NCBI GenBank assembly: GCA_028455995.1
Contig: JABELC010000014.1
Coordinates: 744,001-808,000, forward strand
From: Scleromitrula shiraiana
Lineage: Eukaryota > Ascomycota > Leotiomycetes > Helotiales > Sclerotiniaceae
DNA length: 64,000 nucleotides
Direction: 5' to 3'
Shown here: positions 1 through 9,694 of the stretch, in pieces
Position numbering within the stretch: position 1 is the first letter of the stretch
Layout of the letters: the number at the start of each line of letters is the position of its first letter
The notes under the pieces: model-generated
Databases searched by the model: none
Told to the model about the DNA's origin: nothing
Seen by the model: only the letters and a program-made list of their open reading frames with translations
Program-made: the position numbers and the translations under genes

Positions 1-515
1 GATGGCTATTCCTGTGGTATATTCAGAATATATGTAGTTTCATTTACACATTTTGAACTAGTAAATAGTTGAACTAACCAGGCATTGAGGTTAATTACAG
101 TAGCCTCACTACCTCAAATTGATAGGATTAACGTTTACTTCACAATTCAGAAAAACTATGCGTAACTACTGAAGCTAAAATGCACAGATCACTTTTAAAC
201 CGGTTATTGTGTTTATAGGTTTTTATTCTAATAAGCTAAATGTTAAAAAACAAACGTGTGAACTCCAACTCCTGTGTTAATCAAAGAATATGAAATAGTA
301 TCTTGTAAGTGTTCTCCGTCCCATGACCCCTGTCCAGACTATCTGTCCACCTGATAGACTAAAATCCCAAATCCCAAATCCCAAATCAGAAAGTAAAAAG
401 TAAGTAACCCGATCTCTGCTTAACTATCGTTCAATTTGATACCGAGAACCGTTGCTGCTGAAGATGTAGTAAAAAGTATCCGTCCCATTTGTTTCTTATC
501 CTCCTCTCATGAGAC

Positions 516-1574
516 TCAATAAATCAAAGAATCTCCATCCTTGACTATAGTAACCTTCGGAATTCTATATCCAGGGTATCTCCCCTTTAACTCTGCCATG
601 TTCTCAAGTAGAGTTTTCTTCCACTCAGTAACGCCACCAGTTGTAATTCGTACTGGACACCACGGAGGCTGACACCATTCAAGGTTGTCAATTTCTTCAA
701 GATCCAACATCCTAGCATCAATGATGAATTCCTGCAAGAATGGAAATAGGAGCAATCCATCATAAGCATGCGCACCACCCATCCAATCCAGTGTTCCATC
801 GTCAGTGGGACCCCAAGTCATGACCAACTTTTTGGTATAAAAGTAAAATGGCTTCTGAGCATAGTATAGCTTCGTCTGAAACATGTCGGCTAAGCTCTCT
901 TGTCCGTCTATATCGAACAGGAGGTATCTCTTGACAACAACGGTGTCGATCTTCGAGTTGAAATACAAGGGTTGTGAGGGTTCAATATCGGGCTCGTTAT
1001 ATACTTGTCTTCTGATTCTCATGCCAACTGTGAGAGGCGACGCGCCCTTTCTGTCTAGATTCGGTTCACGAACTGTCTCTTCTAATGGTCGCATATCATC
1101 CATGATTGCTCTGCGAGGCCACGGTACACAAGTTCCATCGTAAAGCTCTCTGTCAAGTTGGCGCTGAACCCATACACAGCATTTCTGGGTTTCAGCTCGA
1201 GATTCTTTGTTTATTTGTAAGGTAAGAGGAGGAGGATTATTACTCTGTCGTAGCGTAGGAAGTCGAATTGCCCCAAAGATCTCAATCTTTCGTGCTCGAG
1301 GCAAGCAACGTCTCCAAATCATCAAGCGGAGCTCTTCGGGGATACGCGGGAAATATTTGAATTCATTGAGATCGCCATTTGCTCTGTGTTCGCTGTTGAA
1401 GAGCTGCGAGTCGAGATCAGGGAGTTCCGAGAGTAGTGATAGAGTTTCAAGAGCATTGTCTTGGTTCTTAGCTTCCCTACTAGCTCGTTTCTTGGAAACC
1501 TTCGCACTGCGATTATGGGAGGGTGTAGATGGTTTTTCCACGTTATTCATGATGAAACCGAGTGATGAATTCAT
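516..1574 (-). CDS. 2EXR-domain protein (copy A)
   Basis: Single-exon protein of about 352 residues, counted from the first ATG at 1574; the open frame extends slightly further upstream but only from a TTG. The 2EXR core is visible near residues 75-95 as FPRIPEELRLMIWRRCLP, followed by the usual 'LQINKESRAET' block and, further on, 'YFNSKIDTVVV', which corresponds to the FNPxxDT strand of the family. The C-terminal 'GRYPGYRIPKVTIV' matches the end of the other copies here. 2EXR is a fungal-enriched domain (Pfam 2EXR family) without an established biochemical role, so none is assigned. It is divergent to the copy at 2321 and shares a 0.75-kb intergenic promoter with it. The N-terminus is Ser/Lys-rich and probably disordered. 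No signal peptide or membrane segment is seen, so a cytosolic or nuclear location is likely (inference). Confidence 0.85.
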   Translation of the reverse strand: MNSSLGFIMNNVEKPSTPSHNRSAKVSKKRASREAKNQDNALETLSLLSELPDLDSQLFNSEHRANGDLNEFKYFPRIPEELRLMIWRRCLPRARKIEIFGAIRLPTLRQSNNPPPLTLQINKESRAETQKCCVWVQRQLDRELYDGTCVPWPRRAIMDDMRPLEETVREPNLDRKGASPLTVGMRIRRQVYNEPDIEPSQPLYFNSKIDTVVVKRYLLFDIDGQESLADMFQTKLYYAQKPFYFYTKKLVMTWGPTDDGTLDWMGGAHAYDGLLLFPFLQEFIIDARMLDLEEIDNLEWCQPPWCPVRITTGGVTEWKKTLLENMAELKGRYPGYRIPKVTIVKDGDSLIY

Positions 1575-1882
1575 TTCAAGTTGAGAGGTAATGTACAACT
1601 TAGGCTTGGATTTTGCGCTGTGAATACTAGTAGAGTATTCAGAAGGTGTAACAAAACAATTTAGTGTGCTTTGTCTTGAGTTCCCGATGATTTCTCGAGG
1701 AGATAGATTAAGTTCGTTGTCTATGAGAGAGAGGTAAAGGTAGATGGAGTATGGAAGAAGAAGGAGTCAGATCAGAAACCCGAGAAATTGAAACAATTTA
1801 TAGCAGTAACAGAACAACTACTGGACATGTCGCTTAGTTGTATGTTCCGTAGATTCTAAACATCTATAGCGACTACGATATG

Positions 1883-1907
1883 TCGCAATCGCGATTGCGA
1901 TCGCAAT
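1883..1907. promoter_or_regulatory. Overlapping palindromes in a divergent promoter
   Basis: An 18-bp perfect palindrome (TCGCAATCGCGATTGCGA, 1883-1900) overlaps a 14-bp perfect palindrome (ATTGCGATCGCAAT, 1894-1907). Both lie between the start codons of two divergent 2EXR genes. Dyad symmetry is typical of dimeric transcription-factor sites, but the cognate factor is unknown. Confidence 0.45.
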
Positions 1908-2019
1908 TCACTCCCGCAAGGAATGTTTAATAATCAATTTCTAGGCTCGATGGACCTTTTTGTACGGGTCGCACTTTATGAGTCGCAGCCACTTAGACCC
2001 CCGTGGATCATGGAGTGTG

Positions 2020-2027
2020 TATAAATA
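2020..2027 (+). promoter_or_regulatory. TATA box candidate for the 2EXR copy B gene
   Basis: TATAAATA lies about 290 bp upstream of the ATG at 2321. This spacing implies a long pyrimidine/CAA-rich 5' leader, consistent with the leader sequence between 2040 and 2320. Confidence 0.4.
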
Positions 2028-2067
2028 TGCCCTCGATTTCTTAGTTTCCATTATTCCAAAAACTTTA

Positions 2068-2118
2068 CCTTCAATCTCTCACAACCTTCAATCTCTCACA
2101 ACCTTCAATCTCTCACAA
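2068..2118 (+). repeat. Three perfect 17-bp tandem repeats in a 5' leader
   Basis: The unit CCTTCAATCTCTCACAA occurs three times head to tail without mismatch (2068-2084, 2085-2101, 2102-2118). It lies between the TATA box and the start codon of the 2EXR copy B gene, so it should be transcribed as part of the 5' UTR. Confidence 0.85.
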
Positions 2119-2320
2119 CTCTACAACTCCTGTTGAACACATACACTGTAAATCTACATCTAGCAAGCTTCTACGATAGCATCAGTTTTATCTTACATAC
2201 AAGATATCAAACCTTGCAAGCAAGCTTTGAAACTACTCCAAATCTGTTGTTACATCTTTGAAGTTGTAAACTTGATTTTAAACTTCTTATATTAGAGTCT
2301 CCAACTTGAAAAACTTCAAG

Positions 2321-3271
2321 ATGCCAAACTGCGGCGATATCATTTCTTCACTCGAAAGTGCAGAGCACCATACTCTTGAACGAGTCCAGCCATCAATCAA
2401 TAATCAACTATCAACCGCATCAGAATCTGCTACGATTCTGAAAGGAATGCAGAAACTTCCGACAGAAATTAGGCTACAGATCTGGAGATACGCCCTCCCT
2501 GCTGCCCGAAGAGTGAACCTTTTTTTGGGATGGACAGGCCTCTATACTCCATGGCGTGAATATAGTATCTATAGTGACGATTTTAAGAACAACTGGCGTT
2601 GTAGAAACAATCAGCTTCCAGTCATTGCTCACGTTAACTTTGAAAGCCGAGAAGAGGCCTTGCGGAATTGCTGTCAACACATTCATCAATCACCAGAGAT
2701 CACTTCTTTCTGGACCAACTTTGGACTCCCACAGCGCCTTGAAGAATTTCGCGCACGGACACGCGCCCATTATTTCAACCCACGATTGGACACGCCGTTT
2801 GTAGTTTTCTATGAATTCTTTAGAGAGGAACCGGAAACCATCGATTTGTTCTTCGAGCGAAAAATTCAAGAGCACACTAAATGCATCAAAAACTGCATTA
2901 ATGAAGTTACGACTTTCGAGTTCTATACTCCCTTTGAATGTTGTGGCTTTCATCCTTATACCCGAGATTTGGATAACCTTGAATGTCTACTTAAGTTCAA
3001 CAATCTTAAGCGACTGGTCATGGTTTATGATCCAAAAATTACCAACCTACAGGGAGATGAACAGCCGAGAGATATTGAGAGATTCCAACAAAAGTTTACG
3101 GAGTTGGGTAGGGAAGCAAAGTATCAGGGAAGAAAGATGCCAATAGTCGAGATGCGTCTTGATACTTGTGTTCGTAACTATACGAGGTCAAGCGCAAAAT
3201 CAAATGTTTGGGCTAATTTGATGGCCTATCAAAGCTTCTTTAATAAGGTTATTGAACTTTCTGGGCAATGA
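2321..3271 (+). CDS. 2EXR-domain protein (copy B)
   Basis: Intronless protein of about 316 residues from the first ATG at 2321 (the frame opens 15 nt earlier at a TTG). The 2EXR core 'LQKLPTEIRLQIWRYALP' is near residues 47-65. It is followed by 'PVIAHVNFESREEALRNC' and 'HYFNPRLDTPFVVFY', the conserved strands of the family. The C-terminal half has an alternating hydrophobic pattern ('NLKRLVMVYD', 'GRKMPIVEMRLD') like copies A, C and D. The function of 2EXR proteins is not established. The gene faces away from copy A across a promoter with strong dyad symmetry and carries a 3 x 17-bp repeat in its leader, so coordinated expression of the pair is plausible but unproven. Confidence 0.85.
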   Translation: MPNCGDIISSLESAEHHTLERVQPSINNQLSTASESATILKGMQKLPTEIRLQIWRYALPAARRVNLFLGWTGLYTPWREYSIYSDDFKNNWRCRNNQLPVIAHVNFESREEALRNCCQHIHQSPEITSFWTNFGLPQRLEEFRARTRAHYFNPRLDTPFVVFYEFFREEPETIDLFFERKIQEHTKCIKNCINEVTTFEFYTPFECCGFHPYTRDLDNLECLLKFNNLKRLVMVYDPKITNLQGDEQPRDIERFQQKFTELGREAKYQGRKMPIVEMRLDTCVRNYTRSSAKSNVWANLMAYQSFFNKVIELSGQ

Positions 3272-4077
3272 ATGCAAGGTGGTGGTTAAAATGGAGCACT
3301 AGGAGGAAAGGGTTCGATATTATTCAAATTGAAAGGAATATTTAAATATCCATATCTAGAGTATTATCTCATGGACAGGATGGGAAGGTGTTACTTTGTT
3401 CTTTCTGCCTGTCATAGACGAACACATAGGCATTGCGGGTTAAACAAATTTAAGTAGTTAAAACAATACAAAACATGTGCTTTTCAAATTCTCGATAGGC
3501 CCGGATGGGGACCTTGCAATGAAATGTGAAAAAAATATTTGTGATACAAACTTGAAAATAGCGAGAATGATGTAGTAATAACATTAATGAGAGCGATTTT
3601 ATTATTTATATAGTAGAAGTACTTACCTAAAATCTATCACTAGACTCTGCATTGATTAATGCTGGATTCTAAGTCTACTTGCACGATGAATGTGTTTTGC
3701 ACTCGTGTTTATCTCTTATGAAGCTACTGGCTACGTTTTTGAACTCACTAAGAAAACTGAACAATCGAGAGACCTGGGAGCAGGAATATGGGTAAAGCTT
3801 GTTTGCAAGTTCAGGTAAATTTCTGGGGAAGATATGTGTAGGATTGAGAGAATGAGATATTTATAGAGATAGACAAGGTGTCTACTACCTAGAAATCAAA
3901 TAACATATAGCATTGAATTTCCAACTTCGAAATTTACTACAGTCAAAGCATACAAGAATAATAATTCGAAGTTCATGCATCTTCTAATTTAAGTAATACG
4001 ATATTCTAAGTATCAATCATTGAGCAGCGAATTCTGATAAATTTTTGACCAATTAATAAGTGCTACAGGATGAACTA

Positions 4078-5010
4078 CCCTACGGTATCACCTATTCAGG
4101 GATTTCTTGAATACTATTTAAAGAAGGAAATTTTCATATTATAATTAAAATTTCAATTGTATTATAAATTGATTTTTAGGGAATGATTATTTATTAATAT
4201 AAATTCAATCTAGATTTTTGAAGAATAATCATTTATTAATACAAATTTAATTTAGATTTTTGGGTTTATTTTGAGTAATTGTATAGAATTAGATTAATAT
4301 AATGTTTATATACAAAATTAATGCATTTTTATTTATATTTGTATACAAAATTAATGTATTTTTATTTTTAAGTTTATTATATATTAATAATTGATATGCT
4401 TCATTATTTCTTAATTTAGCTAATATATTAAGATTATTTCACATTTTTTTTATTATTAATATATTTAAATTAATATTAGTATATATTAACAAATAATATA
4501 AATATATTTTCAAATTTCATAATTTTTTATAAAAAATCATTTTTTTTAAGTTAATAAAATTGTTGATTTATAAAAAATAAAGTTTAAATTAGAAATGATT
4601 GCAGCCTTATAGCCTAAAATTATATTTATATAAATTTGATAAAGAGTTAGATAATAAATCTAATAAAGAGTTAGATAAATCTTTAATCAATAAAAATTTA
4701 TTAAAAAATTATATAATTTTATAATAATCTTATAATTTAAAGTTAACAATGAGGTTATTTTAGATATAATTTCAAATTGATAAATTCTAGCTAAAGTTTA
4801 TTTAAAGTTTATTTGAAATTAATTTTTGAGTTTAAATTTGATTATTTTATATTATATAAAATTTAATTTTTAGTTAATTATAAATTTAATATATCAATAT
4901 TTAAAGTTTTAATATACTTAAGCACTAAAATGACCAATTTCCTAAAATTCATTTAAAAAAGTCATTGAATTCTATTCAGATTCGCTCCCTGAATACATGA
5001 TACCGTAGGG
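4078..5010. mobile_element. AT-rich relic DNA transposon with terminal inverted repeats
   Basis: The left end (4078-4102, beginning CCCTACGGTATCA) is an inverted copy of the right end (4986-5010) over 25 bp with two mismatches. Both ends are directly flanked by CTA (4075-4077 and 5011-5013), consistent with a 3-bp target duplication. The 930-bp interior is extremely AT-rich, has no coding frame of any length and contains degenerate internal duplications (for example around 4180-4260). The pattern fits a small non-autonomous element, or a transposon eroded by repeat-induced point mutation. The superfamily is not clear: 3-bp duplications are known for PIF/Harbinger and CACTA elements, but the ends are not diagnostic. 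Confidence 0.7.
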
Positions 5011-5489
5011 CTATATGGTGTTCGAGGTTTTATTAAAGATGATCCGTTAGGTAAGCAGAGAATATTTTGAGCTTAAATCTGACAGCACTTTTGCTCCCCT
5101 ACAGTACAAGTAAGCGTACCTAAGTCGCCTACTCTTGTTGTAATGTGTCTTATGAAGAGAATCAGAAACCTCCGATAAGTTATACAAAATACAAACTATG
5201 AAGCCCACTCTTTTTACGAATCGAATGATACTCTGCGTTGAGTCCTCTTAAAGTGTTGTCACAACCCTAACTACCTCAAGATTAATCATAAAGATACATA
5301 TCGTAGGACATGGCTGCATATGTCCTACTGACAGACAATGAAAAGAAGAGAAAAACTAACAGACTATGTGATAGAAGTTTTATTTCTTTACCCCCGGTTA
5401 TCCCAGGTGGAATCTTTGCATGCACCACGAGCACTAATGCTAGCGGAATTTATTTTGAAATATCTACCATTCCATACAATTAAAAGCTA

Positions 5490-6341
5490 ATGAAAGTTGA
5501 TTCAATCTCAAGCACAAAGGAACTAGGTCTTACAAAAACATTCACTTGCTTTGGATATCTTCCCACGGAGCTGAGATTGAGAATTTGGAGATATGCTCTT
5601 CCGAACAGACAAGTAAATTTTAGAGCAGGGCAATACCATTTCCACGAGCGCCCTCGTAGCTCCGAGTGTGTTATCGACACGCGCTGGTAGAGGGCTGGCG
5701 ATCGACTACCAAATGTTCTATTCGTTAATTCTATTCGTTAATCATGAAAGTCACGAAGAGTTGCTCAAGTTTTACTATAGACTTTCCCAGTCAGATGTTT
5801 TCGAAGACACTTTTCCTTTCATTGGCGACCCTGGCTCGCAACTCAGTACCTCACTATCACGGAGATACTCGGATTGCCAAAGGAAAACAAGAGACAACCA
5901 CGCCTCTTTTTCAATCCGCAACTGGATAATCCCTTCATGTACAGTGATGCCTTCTTTCACAGCACGATAGAGGAAATTTATGCAAAACTCAAACTTAAGT
6001 TTTGGAATTATAGGGACAGCTCGTCAAACTGTATGGCTGAGATCAAAACCTTTGAGATCTTCCACTCCTTATGTCATCCACCTCAGAGCGAGTTAACACG
6101 TATGAGAAATCTTGAAAGCTTGCTAGCGTTCAGAAATCTTAATCGTATAGTCATTGTACGCCATCCTAATATAAATGAAGTTTACGGCCACCGACGAGAT
6201 CAAACATTCATATCGAAATACCAGGGAGCGTTTGACAAAATGAAGCACCGGTATCCAGGAAGGAGAATGCCAAAGATTGCGGTACGGTTGGATGAATGCG
6301 CCAGTCAGGCAAGAATATGTAGAAGACTTTTACCAGAATAG
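5490..6341 (+). pseudogene. Frameshifted 2EXR-domain gene (copy C)
   Basis: Three overlapping pieces together spell one 2EXR protein. The first frame, from the ATG at 5490, has the core 'GYLPTELRLRIWRYALPNR' and stops at 5690. A second frame, +1 relative to it, carries 'LFVNHESHEELLKFYYRL' (roughly 5700-5870). The original frame then resumes with 'RLFFNPQLDNPFMYSD' and runs to the stop at 6341 with 'GRRMPKIAVRLDECASQ', which closely resembles copy B. Two compensating single-base shifts, near 5680 and 5870, explain this better than introns, because neither junction has a convincing GT...AG pair. It lies between copies B and D in a cluster of the same family. An assembly error cannot be excluded for either indel. 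Confidence 0.7.
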
Positions 6342-7826
6342 AAATGAGGCTTGGATCGGCGCCGGTCACTTTAAGTTTGAGAGCGGTATGGATGACATTC
6401 CGTGAGCAAGAGAATCAATGTAAGAGAGTGAAAAATCCCGTTTCAGCAAGTTCACATGGAATTGGAAGTATTTAGCAAACAGTAGAAAGGGATTGGAAAG
6501 TCTGATATGAGCACAAACAAAGCATATTCCCTATCTTGACTTCAGGAAGCTGTCAAACAAATAGAGAGAACAATCCCTCGATAGTGGGGCGAGAATCGAT
6601 AAATTACATTTTGAGCTAGCATTGGGGACACCATACTATTTGATACAGAATTTGAGAACTAGAATCCCCAATGTTCTGGAAATCATCGCAACTAGTATTG
6701 CGTTACAGATACCGAAATTACACACATAAGAACCCAGATTTCGACACGCTGAAGTCGAGCAAACCAATTTACAATGTCCATTCAGAATACAAACAATACA
6801 ATGGCTTTTAAATTAAAATAGAGTTCAACATCTATGTGTAATTCATAAATTGAGATTAGGATAATATGCATTCAGATTGATTATATATTAACGGGGTGGA
6901 TATTCAGAGCTACCACAACTCGGGTCAGTCCGCAGGTTGCTGCAACAACTGTTGAACTTTTCAACTTCAATCTCAACCCCAACAATATTCTGCAATTCGT
7001 TTATAAGGAGCCACATGACATGTGCAGCTTTAGTAGCTATGGTGTTTTGATACCAAACTAGTGAATATGGCTTCTCCTTGTTCAAATATGCTGTAGATGC
7101 ACGCGATGAATAGGTGTAAATAACATGGTGGGCACGGAGCATGTGCTTAGTCATCGAGGGGTATCTACTCGTCTGAAGACCCTTAGATCGACAACTACAA
7201 AAACCTCAACAATAATGTTACTCTTTGATACACATGCTATTTCTGATGGGAATATAGGTTAAACTTCATTTTCAGTATAATGGATGGTTATGGATATTCA
7301 TTCTGCATTCATTTAACTAGCAAACTACAACCTTGAATGATCTTGAAATTGGTATCTCTGTTACGAGAATACAAAGATAGCAGAGCACCGGAGGTGTCAT
7401 TCAGAGGATTCACTCACTCCCTACAGTACAAAACACGTTGAAGCATCATCGATATACAATCAATTCTCAAGATTCCTTCGATAAACTTCTCCCGTACGAA
7501 TGAGTGGCATATACCACACTATACGGGTATGGGTATTCTGTACATATTGCTGTATCTAGCCTCAACCATGGCCGTGGGCTTCTATTCCATAATCCCTTTG
7601 CTATTTATTCTCTTCAAAATGATCAAGATCGTTCACAAGAAGACCTGTTCTTCCACTCAACAATCGGAATTTGAAAGCTTTCTTGTGTCGAGGGAACTAT
7701 CCGTCAAGTAAATCCCCCGAGCTCAACCATCGGTTTAGCTCCAGTCTAGATTCAAAGAAAATCAGGGAAGAATTCTCTAGAACACTCCGCTAATACAAGT
7801 ATAGAGACTCTCAACCTTTCCACCTC
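6342..7826. other. Intergenic stretch without a supported gene
   Basis: Only short frames occur. An 88-residue minus-strand frame (6888-7154) and a 60-residue plus-strand frame with one hydrophobic segment (7529-7711) resemble no family I recognise and lack supporting signals. Confidence 0.4.
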
Positions 7827-8705
7827 ATGTCTAGTCTTAGCGACTTGTTCTCCCGAATGCTACATGCATTTCCAAGAGAACCAACTGAAAAGGACGAGCA
7901 AAAAGTGAAACAACAGAAAGCAGTAAAAACATTTCATGGCTTCCCTCTTTTGCCGACCGAGCTTCGTCTAAAGATCTGGCGCGCCTCATTTACTAATCGG
8001 CGTGTCAATCTCCGTGAAGGTTTCCGCGGGCCGTATTCCAGTCATTCTTCGAATACTGGATTTGTCTCGTGCCGATTGCGAACCCCAAAAGACTCTCTTC
8101 CAGCTGCCGCTTTCGTCAACATCGAAAGTCGCGTCGAAACCCTTAAGCATTACTCTCTATTTGAGCAATACTTCCACGAGAATATGTATTGGAGAGAACC
8201 TCGCAATCTCAAAATACCCAATACAATCTATCTGAATCCCTACGTCGATACGGTATTTCTTACTAGTGATGCCTTGCCTAATCCAATTTCTCGCGATCAT
8301 CTTCCTATTTTCACTGTATATGATGAAAAACGACGAGCTTGTGTAAACGTGATCAAAGAGGTGGAGATTTATTGTTTGGAGATGGACGGATTGTTCCGGC
8401 CTTTTGGCACGCTTGCCGCACGACACTTTCTTCGGTTTCGAAGTCTCGAACGTATCGTTCTTGTACTTCACACTACTAGAGCAGCGAAAATAAGAGATTC
8501 CGCTCGTATTGAACAGTTGGAGGCATTATTCAAAGATTTGAAGAAGTCGGGTCGTGCGAGCGCCGCATTTAGAGTTGAAATTTCATGTAGGAGAGATGAT
8601 TGCGTGGCTGATTTTGTGGAGAAGAGAACTATGCAGAGTTTTCTGGTTGTGAAAAATAAGAGGGGTGGAAATCAAGTGCGGATTAATGGAGTTCTCTATC
8701 CTTAA
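7827..8705 (+). CDS. 2EXR-domain protein (copy D)
   Basis: Intronless 292-residue protein with an ATG at 7827. The 2EXR core 'FPLLPTELRLKIWRASFTNR' is at about residues 37-56. The next conserved block is 'AAFVNIESRVETLKHY' and then 'IYLNPYVDTVFLTSD'. The C-terminal 'FRSLERIVLVLHTTRA' is the hydrophobic strand seen in the other copies. The C-terminus is rich in Arg/Lys. No signal peptide or membrane segment is visible. This is the last of four 2EXR genes in 8.2 kb, all intronless, which points to local duplication followed by strong divergence. The family has no known biochemical activity. Confidence 0.85.
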   Translation: MSSLSDLFSRMLHAFPREPTEKDEQKVKQQKAVKTFHGFPLLPTELRLKIWRASFTNRRVNLREGFRGPYSSHSSNTGFVSCRLRTPKDSLPAAAFVNIESRVETLKHYSLFEQYFHENMYWREPRNLKIPNTIYLNPYVDTVFLTSDALPNPISRDHLPIFTVYDEKRRACVNVIKEVEIYCLEMDGLFRPFGTLAARHFLRFRSLERIVLVLHTTRAAKIRDSARIEQLEALFKDLKKSGRASAAFRVEISCRRDDCVADFVEKRTMQSFLVVKNKRGGNQVRINGVLYP

Positions 8706-9211
8706 GATCTAGCTGTGATATTTGTTATATTTTCAGAAAGTAAAACAAGAAGTTGTATTTACTTGGAATCGGAGCTTGTGATCTGTGAGTTTTGGCGTGA
8801 CAGAAATTATTCTTCTCTTCTTCTCACGGGCATGGTTAGAATTAGGTCAGGAGTATCACTCTACTTTGAATTAGAGATTGATTTGGATCTAGCGGTACGG
8901 TTTACTTTAGCCAAGGCTCAATTATAGAGAGCTACTACAGGCAATGTTATTTTACTCTAAATGGATATAAACAAAAACACCACTCATCATCTATAACAAA
9001 AGCCAAGTGAAATTGCATAAACAGTGCATGGAATGTAACTTAGACTAACACCATGTCACATTGAGCTTCATGGAATAAGCGACAAAGATCTAATCATTTC
9101 AAATTGAAGAGAAGAAGTTTCAGATCTTAGTCTAGATGAGAGTTGAGATCTGAAGAGATGGTAGAAGGACGTTTGCCAAGCTGTAACTATTCTAGGCTCG
9201 AATCCGAGCCC

Positions 9212-9694
9212 CTAAGTGGAATCCTCATTTGTATGGTATTTTCTTGCCTTGCAAACACTCAAATCTGCAGCCACAAAAGTACATGTTGTGCCTGGGCAAC
9301 ATCTGCCCAAAGAGCCTACAATACTAACACACATATCTCCTGCCGCCAAACACTATATCAAATATCTTTGTTAGCGCGAAATCTGTCATAGAGCACCAAA
9401 TTTGTAAGAACGCATACCTTTGGCTCTATTATTTTCCTGGGAACACAAGTAGCATAATCGGGGTATTGATACACGCATTCTAAGCCATCACAGCAAGTTC
9501 CAACTGGCCCAACAAATCCTGCGCATAGTGAATTTTGGACGATGCATTTCTTCTGGTGACTTGGTTAGTTTCTAGTTATACTTGTGAGAGTGCGGTCGAG
9601 TAGAAAGGAAGCATACTTCTTCTTGAGGAAGTGCTACTGCTGAAGTAGATGCAATGAGCAAAGTGATAACAGCGAATGGTTGATTGAACTTCAT
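9212..9694 (-). CDS. Secreted tandem double-knottin-like cysteine-rich protein
   Basis: Three-exon gene: 9617-9694, 9418-9552 and 9212-9352, giving 117 residues. Exon 1 encodes a classic signal peptide (MKFNQPFAVITLLIASTSAV, then ALPQEE). Exon 2 and exon 3 each encode one six-cysteine module with identical spacing, C-x6-C-x9-CC-x4-C-x9-C (Cys 29, 36, 46, 47, 52, 62 and Cys 72, 79, 89, 90, 95, 105). This is the cysteine order of inhibitor-cystine-knot (knottin) folds. Both introns (64 and 65 nt) are phase 0, start GTATGC and GTATAC-like donors are absent, and each has a CTAAC branch site, so the modules behave as duplicated exons. Retention of intron 2 would give a single-module form ending at an in-frame stop. 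The role is unknown; small secreted knottins in fungi include effector, protease-inhibitor and antimicrobial candidates. No neighbour informs function. Confidence 0.8.

Noticed and set aside
6888..7154. 88-residue minus-strand ORF
   Set aside because: No family, signal peptide or splice partner; it lies in AT-rich intergenic DNA and reads as a chance frame.
7529..7711. 60-residue ORF with a hydrophobic segment upstream of 2EXR copy D
   Set aside because: No homologous pattern; it probably lies in the leader or promoter of the gene at 7827.
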